DNA from: Choristocarpus tenellus KU-1152
Lineage: Eukaryota > Phaeophyceae
Length of the DNA stretch: 20,116 nucleotides
Reading direction: 5' to 3'
Assembly (NCBI GenBank): GCA_964200185.2
Contig: CAXNAD020000416.1
Coordinates: 1 to 20,116 of the forward strand
The notes beneath the pieces were generated by a model. That model ran no database searches. It was not told the DNA's origin and saw only the letters and a program-made list of their open reading frames with translations. Below are positions 1-9,500 of the stretch, piece after piece (position 1 is the stretch's first letter; every line of letters begins with the position of its first letter). The translations under genes and the position numbers were made by a program.

Positions 1-361
1 CACAAACCATCCCCCCCCCCAAGATACTTTGACCCAAAACGAAGTATTCTGGCTGCACTATTGCCCCCCTTTTAAGTATATGCATGTCCTAAGGAACTCG
101 GGTAATTTTCCATTTTGGTGTACCAACTGATACTTCCATTGAAGTACTAGGTGGGTGTTAATAGACAAGTTCTGGTACCGTAGGAAATCTATATTCGAAA
201 GATTGAGGAACGAACAACGGTGTATAGAGGTCATAGAGGTCTGTATGGACTTGGGTATGACCATTTCTGTGACGCTTAGTAATGATCTCTTCTTCCCAAC
301 GTCTCATACAACCTACCATGTATTCGAATCACAATGGTGCATGTGGGGTGAATGCTGACAG
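1..361. other. Presumed intron or upstream part of the GNAT gene
   Basis: The open stretches on both strands here (for example 155-358 + and 58-264 -) carry no recognisable motif. The missing N-terminal GNAT strands were not found, so their exons probably lie left of the window. The repeat fragment with its C10 tract is at 11-35. Confidence 0.45.
22..35 (-). repeat. Dispersed repeat fragment (AAAGTATCT terminus plus C tract)
   Basis: On the minus strand this reads GGGTCAAAGTATCTT followed by a 10-base G run (C at 11-20). The core AAAGTATCT next to a G/C run is shared with the copies near 2492 and 20017 and with the ends of the 15568-15825 element. The copy appears cut by the window edge. Only a short stretch matches, so membership of the family is tentative. 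Confidence 0.4.
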
Positions 362-527
362 GTTCCAGGCATTTGACAAAGCCACCAAGGTTGAGAAGGA
401 ATTAATGTGCCACCTAAACGGCAACTACTGGAAGGTTCAGGAGCTAGGTGTCAGGAGGGATCAGAGGGGGAAGGGCATGGGAAGCGCTCTCATGCAGGTT
501 ATGAATCACATTGCCGACAAATTCGAG
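362..527 (+). CDS. GNAT gene, exon with acetyl-CoA binding loop
   Basis: Codes in frame with 363 for FQAFDKATKV...YWKVQELGVRRDQRG...HIADKFE. The 3' end is fixed by the donor GTGAGC at 528. The 5' end is uncertain: GACAG| before 362 (one base completes a split codon) or TTCCAG| before 369 (codon boundary). Neither has a strong pyrimidine tract, and the frame stays open further left to 282, so the true acceptor could also lie upstream. Confidence 0.75.
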
Positions 528-1340
528 GTGAGCCCAAGCAGGATTTTGCTCCCCTTGATTGTACAGCCTGTTTGCGTTCATGTGGAGACTGGTGTCATTT
601 CACCAGCTTGTGAAGATTGACTTCCTCAGTACATTTATATTTTAGTAGTAGCGCAGTGCATGGTAGCAGTACAGTGCATGAAGGGCATGATGAAAACGTC
701 CTTTCCTCTATCTACTTCCAAGTATACCAAAGTATATTATCAGTGAGTGCATAATGCATTGGGCTGTAAATGGGCAGTGCAACACTCATTGATGCACACA
801 TCGATTGCTATGGTTGGTTGTTTGTTCTTTGTGCGCCAGGGTCGCATTGGTTGCCTTCCACTTGACGTTTTAACCCAGCTAGAATATCATCGTAGAATAT
901 TCACCGTGTATCTGATTCATGACACCTGTCCCATCATCTTTGTACACATTTATCCATCAGGGAGCTCTGAAAAGAGCAAATTTTCGATCTTAATGGGTAG
1001 GCTGATTTTGTTTAGATTTGTTGTGGAGTCTTTTTAACTATGTTGGTTAATCGGGAGAGAATTGGTACTCAACACAGGAGAGCCAGCATATTGTCAATAC
1101 CCTTGAAAAAACGGACATCTCCAGCTCCCACATCTCTATGTACCTTGCCACCAAACTTCTCAGGTTGAAGTATATCTGGAGACAGAGACAGAGAAGAATG
1201 TGAGCATGTACAAGCATTTTGGTTACGATGTTGCAAGAGAGTTCAAGTTGAAAGCTAATGAAGCTGACCCTGAGATCTCACTGTGGGTCATGATTAGGAA
1301 GCCCAAGCCCATCCCTGCCCCAGTGACGACATCATCGTAG
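362..1340 (+). CDS. GNAT-family N-acetyltransferase, 3' part (two exons joined: 362-527, 1164-1340)
   Basis: The product should transfer an acetyl group from acetyl-CoA to an amine; the substrate cannot be told. The first exon encodes YWKVQELGV followed by RRDQRGKGMGSALM, the beta4-alpha3 acetyl-CoA pyrophosphate loop (Q/R-x-x-G-x-G/A) of the GNAT fold. The second exon encodes VYLETETEKNVSMYKHFGY, the beta5/alpha4 segment in which a Tyr often acts as general acid, then a beta strand with SLWVMIRKP and a TAG stop at 1338-1340. The donor is GAG|GTGAGC at 528 and the acceptor CTTCTCAG| at 1163. Both sit at a codon boundary, so the join reads straight through (KFE|VEVYLE). About 113 residues are visible, compared with 180-230 usual for this type, so the N-terminal strands are missing. 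Upstream exons were not recognised in 1-361. The family call is firm, the 5' boundary is not, and the nearest subfamily is unknown. Confidence 0.85.
528..1163 (+). other. GNAT intron (636 bp)
   Basis: GT-AG intron starting GTGAGC and ending TTCTCAG. Nothing gene-like was seen inside. It contains an imperfect 17-18 bp tandem duplication at about 645-680 (GTAGCGCAGTGCATG next to GTAGCAGTACAGTGCATG). The 96-codon open stretch at 747-1037 shows no recognisable domain and is not called. Confidence 0.75.
1164..1340 (+). CDS. GNAT gene, last exon and stop
   Basis: Begins after CTTCTCAG at codon phase 0 and encodes 58 residues plus TAG. The motif VYLETETEKNVSMYKHFGY is strongly typical of the C-terminal half of GNAT enzymes. 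The tail is short and proline-rich (KPKPIPAPVTTSS). No AATAAA was found in the few hundred bases after the stop, so the polyadenylation site is undetermined. Confidence 0.85.
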   Translation, partial: VEVYLETETEKNVSMYKHFGYDVAREFKLKANEADPEISLWVMIRKPKPIPAPVTTSS

Positions 1341-3431
1341 CCCGACTATTTTACATGGCATACACGTACCTGGTGGAGACAGGGTTGGATTACTGTTGCG
1401 CGCAAAGCAGTCACCACTGAATGGTGTATCATTGCAAATCGTATGTCACACATTAGTTGTGCAACTGCCTCGGACCATACCACTGTACGACTTAGATGCT
1501 ATGCTGGAAGTGCAACAGCACAGCGCATTTGTTTTGTATTGATGTGCTACAAAGCGTAATTCAGGGGGTATATGATAACCTCTTGATGAGGATTGTCAAA
1601 CAGATAACAGTCTTTGGTTTTTCAAAGACAGCACATATCCCTCTTGACTGCAACTGGTTTGTTTCCATCAATGAACTGTTGTGCAACTAACAATTTTGTG
1701 TCTCCACAGCCAACTACTATAAATGTAGTACCTCAAGTAGCGCTGGAAGTGTCTCTTTTACAACAGGATTTAGAGGTCTAATTAGGCATGATGGTATATG
1801 ACATTCAGATTTTGTTGCAGCATATTGTTGTGAATTATTTAGATGATTTGAATACAGCATAGAAGTGGGCATGATTGTGAGTGTCAACGAGGTCCTCGAT
1901 TCAATGACACATCTTGACCTGATGGTACCTGTCTGTCCTATATACTCTTCAACACTTCATTAAAATTGGTCCAAGATCTACGTTTTTTTAATTATCAGCA
2001 ACACCCGTTGTCACCCAGCAGTAGTAACATCGTCACCACGGACGTAGAGCAACTTGTGTGCATGTTAAGTGAGCTATCACTCTTGTCATGAGATTGGATA
2101 TATTTCTGCTTTTTTTAATGAAAATCACTCCATCAAGGTTATTCTATACTTCGTTGTTGGGCGGATCAACATTTGACATTATGACACAAACAATGACCCA
2201 GGGTATGTTGAACTACCAGCACTACTGCAAGACCGCCCCTAAACAGCTTGAAAAACAAGTTCCGCTTGTTAACTGTTCTTGCCTCCTAATTAGGGCTGCC
2301 AACGTAAGGATAAAAGGCTCAAAATATATGGCGGGGGTTGGTGGCTGTCCATTTGGGATCAATTTTTTCATGTCACGATTTTTGTGTGATTTGGTTAATA
2401 CGTCGGATGGATAATGTAAATGCACTTTTCCTTATTATTGCCCAAATAGACACCCAGGTGTAGATCCCCCCCCCGCCCAGATACTTTGGGTCAAAAACTA
2501 GTCGAAATGATTCCTCTTAAGATCAGGTAACATGATGCAGAGAATAATGAAATGTCGAAATTAATTGTTACACCAATGTGTACGGTGTTGTAGACTATGG
2601 TTTATGCTTGGTATTGTTCAGGTGCACTTGTATCACATTGAGATCTCCCTAGGTTTGGCAAATTACAACGACCTGCATCTCTTCCATCAAGTCTTCACAA
2701 TCGAAAATTAGGACTTGAAACCTAGACCAATGTTATACAACGAAAAAAACATACACACAAGATATCTCAGTTGATTCGGGACACCCACATAATTGAAGCT
2801 AAAATGGCAAGAAATTGTTTTACTTAAGGTTTGTTTGGTCGCATTTCCCACTGCTGAGAGGTATCTCCGGGGTGACCCTAACAACCTGTCTGCATGTCGA
2901 ACAAGTTTATGAAGAAGTGCATCAAAATGAACTGGAAGTGCACAAAATGTCCCACAGACAAAAAATATGGAAACAAATGAAGGAACATGAAAGGTGACAC
3001 AACTCATTCCAAGCCAGTAGCGGCTGAGGTTGAAGTTGTTGTACTTTATGGTATGAACCATTTCAAACTAGCAAAACCCAAACACACCAGCACACATTGC
3101 ATTTGCTTTTTCACTTTTTTCGCACACATGATGGGACTCTGCATTACCCACATTGTGCTCTAATCCTTTGTGTGCTGACCAAGATCAGGTACGCCTATAT
3201 TATAGACTACTCCATAGGGTGCAGACGGGGAGGGCCTGATCATCATCGCGTGGGGCCTGCAAAATATACCAAAAGCAGTATAATTATCCAAGTTGTTCGC
3301 TGGTACAGAAAACAAGAGGCGCAGTTCATGACTGCACCCTTTCAGACAAACAGTCCAACAATATTGCTACTCCTCGGCAAGTCATGATCTCCAATGATGC
3401 GGCAAATACAGCAAATCTGGCGCCTTCGTCC
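1341..3431. other. Intergenic region between convergent genes
   Basis: This lies between the GNAT stop (+) and the ABC transporter stop (-), so both 3' UTRs must lie here. No canonical AATAAA was seen close to either stop. It contains one copy of a dispersed repeat at 2402-2492. The short open stretches at 1496-1690, 2088-2414 and 2708-3061 have no recognisable domain or exon structure, and I see no third gene that can be supported. Confidence 0.6.
2402..2492 (-). repeat. Dispersed repeat copy, related to 20017-20116
   Basis: Read on the minus strand, it starts GACCCAAAGTATCTGGG and runs through a G tract. It then continues with blocks matching 20017-20116 in order: CTACACCTGGGTG (versus CTGCACCAGGGTG), CTATTTGG (versus CCATTTGG), AATAAGGAA (versus AACAAGGAA), GTGCA, ATTATCC and TCCGA. 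About 80-90 bases align with small gaps. Its first 14 bases resemble the terminal repeat of the MITE at 15568, so it is probably a diverged or truncated member of the same superfamily. Confidence 0.7.
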
Positions 3432-3504
3432 TTAGCTGAGGAGTTGCCTACTCACAAGATTTGCGTACATACTGTTCCTAGTCACCAGCTCAGGATGTGT
3501 TCCG
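3432..3504 (-). CDS. ABC transporter last exon: C-terminal tail and stop
   Basis: After GATGCCCAG|, base C completes Ser (AG|C), giving [24 protein letters not shown] then LLS and TAA at 3432-3434. The G-T-H-x-E-L and Y-x-x-L-V-x-x-Q patterns are standard at the end of ABCB proteins, which fixes this exon although it is only 73 nt. A GTGAGT inside (after ANL) looks like a donor, but reading through restores the family tail. Confidence 0.88.
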
Positions 3505-6500
3505 CTGGGCATCAAGGATTGCAGCAAGGACAATGCGGAATGAGGTGTACAGCAGGGGAGGAAAGTGTCAAATTAAGAATGTGTCCAAGGTCAGATGACG
3601 GGATTGCCTCGCTATTGACCACTTGCTAGGTATCTCAAATTGTAATGCAGCTCAATTGGGAATATGATAATACCTTTTTAGAGGTCTTGTCCACTCATGT
3701 TACTTACTTTACCTCCCATTAGAGTGGGCCTCTTTCCAACCGTATCAAATGTTTCCAATTTGCCATGCCCAAATCAACTAAAACCAGTTCCCATTGCAGT
3801 GAACCGAACCTTAGTCACAACACAATGCACCATGAAAAGGTCGTTCATATAGTTTAGGGCAAGACCATATTGGGTAAGATGTTCATACAAGCCAGGACGT
3901 GTACCTATGTCATGATCATTGAATATTCTTAGCTTGGCCTTCAATGTAATACGGACAAGTTCGCTGTGGCATCGAAAAGTCAAACAGCACAATAGAAGGG
4001 TTGTGCTTGGAGTCGCAACAGATTGTTTTCTCTTCCTGAAATGCGCCTGGAATTCACCACATCTTCTAAACTATTCCTAATTGTGAACCAGCGGTACTAC
4101 ACTTCAAAGTATCAAGGAAGGTCCATACTAGTGGTCTCGACTTGAAAACTGCAGTGTTAAGACAATGCCGTAATATAATGTCGAAACTTGAGATTGAACG
4201 AATTGTGATCTTGTACTGTGGTTGATTGTGGTGAAGGAGGGTGCCATAGTGCAATGAATGTGAGTGTACCTCTACAAAGAAGGATGTAATATATTCAAAG
4301 TTAAAACATCTTCATAACCCTTCTTCACAAGGTGCCAAGCCTCTACTCAGAGCATGTATTTCTTCCTTTAAGCGTTTCCAGGAATAAACACAACCTTCAC
4401 CAAATAACCTCTGACTATGCATATCTTGTCACTAGGTTCATCAGCCAGAATTCACCGGTGCACATGTTGCACTATGCCCCCCCCCCTCACCACAATCAAC
4501 CTGCACAGTACAAGAGCACGACCAATTCAATCCCAGGTTTCAATATGTAACTGTCTTCCTGAGTTGTCATCAGAAAATAATCCTTCAACAAGTAAACTTT
4601 GATACATTACTAGACTCGATCATATTTCCAACGTAGCTACAATGAGTTAACCTACAGGAGATGTTACTACTAGGCAAAGTCATTGCCCAGGTACATGTGC
4701 TAACCGCAAGCATGCAGGAAACAAACCAACGGTAAAGAAGGGGATCATGCCACTAGACAAGAGCTCCACTGTCCACAGATGAGGACATCCATACCAATAA
4801 CTCGAATGGAACCCCCCAACACAGATTGAAAAGGTTGTAGTCTCAAGCTCTTTCGTTTGCTCACAGTGTTGCAAAATCGTAGAAGAACAAAACAGGGTTC
4901 ATAGATACAACATCAAGTTGTTGGTGCAGCAAAGATAACTAATGAGAAAGCTTGGATCACTGAGAAGGTAGAAAAAGTAATCAACTTAGTCCATTTTCTC
5001 ATCCCCTCCAGTTCTCTTTCCCCTAAACATGACACCAATAACGACTTTACTCGTTGGTGACAACATGTTCTACTCCAACAAGCACACAAATCACAAATAT
5101 CCATAAATTGATGCCAGCGCCTTCACATTTTTTCCATTTTTTCACATACCTCTCAACCACCCTACCACCATCAAGGCATAAGATCTCATCCGCATCTCGA
5201 ACAGTGCTGAGATGATGTCCAATGACAAGCATAGCCTGACGGCCCCCCTTGCCCTTGTGTTGCAGAATGAGTTCATCCAAGGCCTGCTGGACATGGTACT
5301 CGCTTTCTGCATCCAGAGCACTGCATGCCCATGCCACGGGGAAGTTTAGGAGATTGTGAAATGATTATGCCCACCAAATTCAGTTGAAAGGGAAGAGAGT
5401 TGAGCATGGTCATGTCACCCTTCCTTCCCAATTCCTAACTGCGAAAACCACTTCTTCAAAACTGTGTTAATTGCATGTAAAGTCTTCACAGTCTCACCCG
5501 ATCAGTGTCGTCTTCTGCTTGTAAGGCATGCAGGAGGTGTACCTTTGTCCTATCACCAAGTGAGCGCAGCCAACATAAATAATAAAATCATATCGTAGAT
5601 GACACGAAACAAGCCAATTCTCACTAACTTCCTATTGCGGAGTCGGCGCTTGGTATTGACAATAGAGGGTACAATATGCGCCCACCCAGAGCTAACATGC
5701 TAAAAGAGCAGGGCTTCTGGGCCAGCCTTTATGTCTGCACACGTAAAGTATGTGTATGTGTTTGTGTTTGTATGTGTGTGTGTGTATGTATGTTTGTAGG
5801 TGTGTGTGTGTATGTGCGAATGTGTGTTTGTGTACCTGATGGCAGCTACAATGATCTGGGCAGATTCTCTTTGAGAGAAAGGTACACCAATAGTATACTT
5901 GTAGTGTTCTTGATATTGTTTTCGTGATTGAAACATAATTATTAGCATTTTTCCTACTTATCAAGAACAGTGTGATGTACTCTTGTCCAAACAGCACTTA
6001 CTCTCAAGGGATATGCTGTGACCTGTTGTAATTGTTCAAGGGGGAGAGTCTTGCTTAGGAGGTTCACCGAGTTTCTTGGAGACTGCACTGTACAGGCTGA
6101 ATACATCAAACTGACTGGCACACTATCATCCCTAGCAAAAAATATACCCAGACTCAAACCTTGACTGGTTGTCACACACTATATAATAATCTCTCTGACT
6201 ATACAAGAGAGTATGTACAGTAGTATGAAGTTAATCGGTTGAAGTTTGAATTGCACCCGTGATAGGCAAATAATTTCTCAACCCGTTTCTTAGTTGTTTT
6301 TTGGGGGGGGCAAGGAAGGACTTGTTCAGTACATCAAATTGAATCAATTCCACGGACTGATCACCAACCAACCTAGAAATTGGTGGTTGACGGAGTGATA
6401 TGATGCTATTCATTTACGGCAGACAGTACAATAAAATTCCATATATACTGTCAGCATTTACTTTTCTTATTCATGTTGTACTGCTGACTAAACCGAAACT

Positions 6501-9500
6501 CTATTATAAGAACTGGACTTGTCAGGGATGGCAAGGTAAAAAAAAAAAAATGATTTGTGAAGGAAATACCCACGGTTTTCTCCTACACCAATGACAGCCA
6601 CCCATTACAATAAAAATAAAAATCATTTATCGATTTTTCCTCTTGATTTCTCACAAATCCTTCCTCATGTCCACACCTCACAAGAACAAAACCCCATAAA
6701 GACATGGCCTTTATGTAGTGACAACAATAAATCAACTCTGGAGCATATTCTTGGCACAAATAACTCCCTCCCCAGTTGTGAGAAAAAACCCCTGCAAGTA
6801 TTAGTGTGCATACCCTATTAACAACAAAAAGTATCTTGGGGTGGTGCAAAGTCTTACTGGAGGATGGTGAACCTGTTAATGAGTTTCCACATAGTTTCAA
6901 TATCTTAGAAAAAAGTGTAATATACACCTTAAGTTGTGAGAGGTAATAAAACAGACACAACTATCATAAATTCATCGTCAGATCTGCACAACCCGTTGGT
7001 CAGGAAGGTAAAGGCCCTCGAATAAGAGTGAATAGTTGGAAGAAAAATACTGTACCGTATCGAAAAGCTTGTTGCAAACACTCTCATGCACTCCATTACA
7101 ACCAAGCCCTTTGGTTTTGATGTCCTTCATTGTTCCACCTCTTCAATAAAGCGATTCTTTCATCAATACCCATCCACAACACTCCCTTTCCACAAACAAA
7201 GAAAAAATAATAAAATAATAAATTATATATATATTATATATATATACGTAGAGAGAGATAAGAAAGAAAAACAAACACATTCACCGTGATGCGATACAGG
7301 AGGACACACCTGGTTGCTTCGTCAAGGACAATGATCTTGGGGTTGGAGATCAAAGCCCTAGCAATGGCAATGCGTTGTTTTTGCCCCCCTGACAAGCGGA
7401 CCCCTCTCTCTCCAACGAGGGTGTCGTAACCGTCGGGGAACTGACTGATGAAATCATGGGCATGCGCAAGCTGTTACGGAGAAGCCAAAAGGACCAAGGA
7501 TCCACCCACATCATGGAAACGGTCAGGACCAGTGGATGTGAACAAGGAGACAGACAGGAAAGGGATATTCGTTTCAACACTTGGGACTACTCCAGAGAAC
7601 GGTAAAGACACAACCTTGATAGAGATAAGAAAGCCATGAACAAGATTATCACAATCCAACCATTCGAACAGTAACCAGCATTGAAATTAAAGTGTTTGAC
7701 TGGGTCACCTGTTTTGATGCTCTTACGAAATGCTGTACATGAACCTTTGATTCTAATTGCTGACTGCGTCAAACGTTTTTCAGATTAAAGTGAATTCATC
7801 CCTCCTCACCAAGACTTTCAATTTGCAACATCGATGTCTGACAGGTGGGGTGGATGGAACTGAGGTACGGATCAAGCTGCAAAACATGCAAGGATAGGGA
7901 AAGAATGTTGAATATTACTCTAACGAAAAAAGAGTAAGTCAATATGCGATTTACCTGAGGATGAACCACTTGATATCAAGACAAAATAGACCTGATCCTG
8001 AACACACAAAAGAGTGCTAAATATATGCTAGAGCAGCTATACTCAAAGTGCACCATACACTAAACGTTCTACAAGAAAAAACATACCCTGATTCCACTGG
8101 GAAGCAAATGTAATATATAATTTTGATGTAAAAAGTCACTGCATGTACTCAGCAGCACAGAAGATACTTGCGACAAACAGCTAGATGTCAACCTATACGA
8201 ATATATTCCAAAACTGGCATCAGACACTTCCACCTGACTCCAACACCCTAAAAAACATACAGGATACAGTTGACAACCCCCCCCCCCCCCCCTCTCCCCC
8301 CCCCCCCCAAAAAAATCAAAAAGAAGCAATTCCCCCCCCCCCCCCCCCCCCCCACAGAATATAAAAAATACGACCCAACACACGTGAGTGTCCAACGCCT
8401 CAAGGCTTTAGCAAAACTGGAAAGTGCGAGTAGAACAGACTAGCACTCTTAGACGCTCGATGCACCCATCATCACTAAGGTGATAAACATTGAGATATCA
8501 CTCTTCGACTGGGGCAGGCGTATTTCAATGTTCAACAAAGTCAGAGGCTGAGGGGGACCTTCCCAGCATAATCCGTGGTCCATCACACCACTGATCTTAC
8601 ACTCTCCCAGAGTGGCCATCTACATTTTCATGTTTCCTCTTCAGCCCATCCCTGGACGATACTCCCACTCCATCTTAATCATCCTGCCGTTGTGAGTCGG
8701 GATCGTGATCTAGCCAGGAATTTGATCCCACAACCTCCGATTTTCATCAATATTTGTGTGACATTCTGCCCAGGCGGAACAGTGATATCTAAACAAATAA
8801 TAAATAAACAACGAAGTCTGCGTGCCTGTGCTGGATAATGAGATTCTGAGATTCACCCCAAAATAACTTGGAATGAAACCGAGGAACAAAAAAATCCCAA
8901 GGGCCCCACACAAACCCCGTCGAACCGGCCAATCAATGACTGCCAGCAACACACTCTTAGCCCTTTGAAAGACCCCAGAATTGCTCAAGATATCAAGTTT
9001 TTCACAGGCCTGGCAAATGATAATGGTACCGTCTCCTGCTAGGTCCTGTCCCACAATTTTGTGAAATGTCCCTGTCCATGTCCACAGGTTGGATTGGGTC
9101 TAGCATTCACTAACATTTCCAGACCATGTCCACAGGTTGGATTGGGTCTAGCATTCACTAACATTTCCAGACCATGTCCACAGGTTGGATTGGGTCTAGC
9201 ATTCACTAGCATGTCCAGACCATGTCCACAGGTTGGATTGGGTCTAGCATTCACTAACATGTCCAGACCATGTTGACGGGTCGGATTGGGTCTAGCATTC
9301 ACTAACATGTCTGGACCATGTCCAGTAAGTTTTGTATTAGTCCAGTCCATGGGTCAAACGGGTCTACTCCTTGACCAGTCTGACTCAGATAAACCCGTCC
9401 AGTCCATTTCGGCACTCCACGTGAACATGGATGAAATAGAAAGCAATCTACCAGAAAGTACGAAGGAATAAAACTGACATATTAACTGAGAGAAAAATGG

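Larger units (their letters stand above)
5321..7309 (-). other. ABC intron 5 of the visible set (1989 bp)
   Basis: Begins GTGTGT and ends CATGCAG. It holds a TG-rich microsatellite (5749-5833), a G8 tract at 6303-6310, an A10 tract near 6540 and an AT-rich stretch at 7221-7247. The open stretches at 6583-6960 and 5692-5997 lack any domain; the second is only the microsatellite read backwards. Confidence 0.8.

Noticed and set aside
2815-2997. Plus-strand frame with a Cys-rich alternative reading (CIKMNWKCTKC) suggesting a zinc-binding exon
   Set aside because: Only about 28 codons after its ATG, no supporting splice partners, and not a known spacing.
4205-4272. Minus-strand AG followed by AGGTACACTCACA as the last ABC exon
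   Set aside because: The reading lacks the family tail. The exon at 3432-3504 restores G-T-H-x-E-L and Y-x-x-L-V-x-x-Q in the correct phase.
5692-5997. His/Thr-rich minus-strand frames
   Set aside because: They are the TG microsatellite translated backwards.
8575-8730. Stretch whose minus strand contains GGGATCAAATTCCTGGCT, resembling a Pol III B box and suggesting a tRNA or SINE
   Set aside because: The B-box match is imperfect and I could not fold a cloverleaf or find a convincing A box at the right distance.
9039-9350. 103-codon minus-strand repeat protein
   Set aside because: Entirely explained by the 48-bp minisatellite, whose length keeps frames open on both strands.
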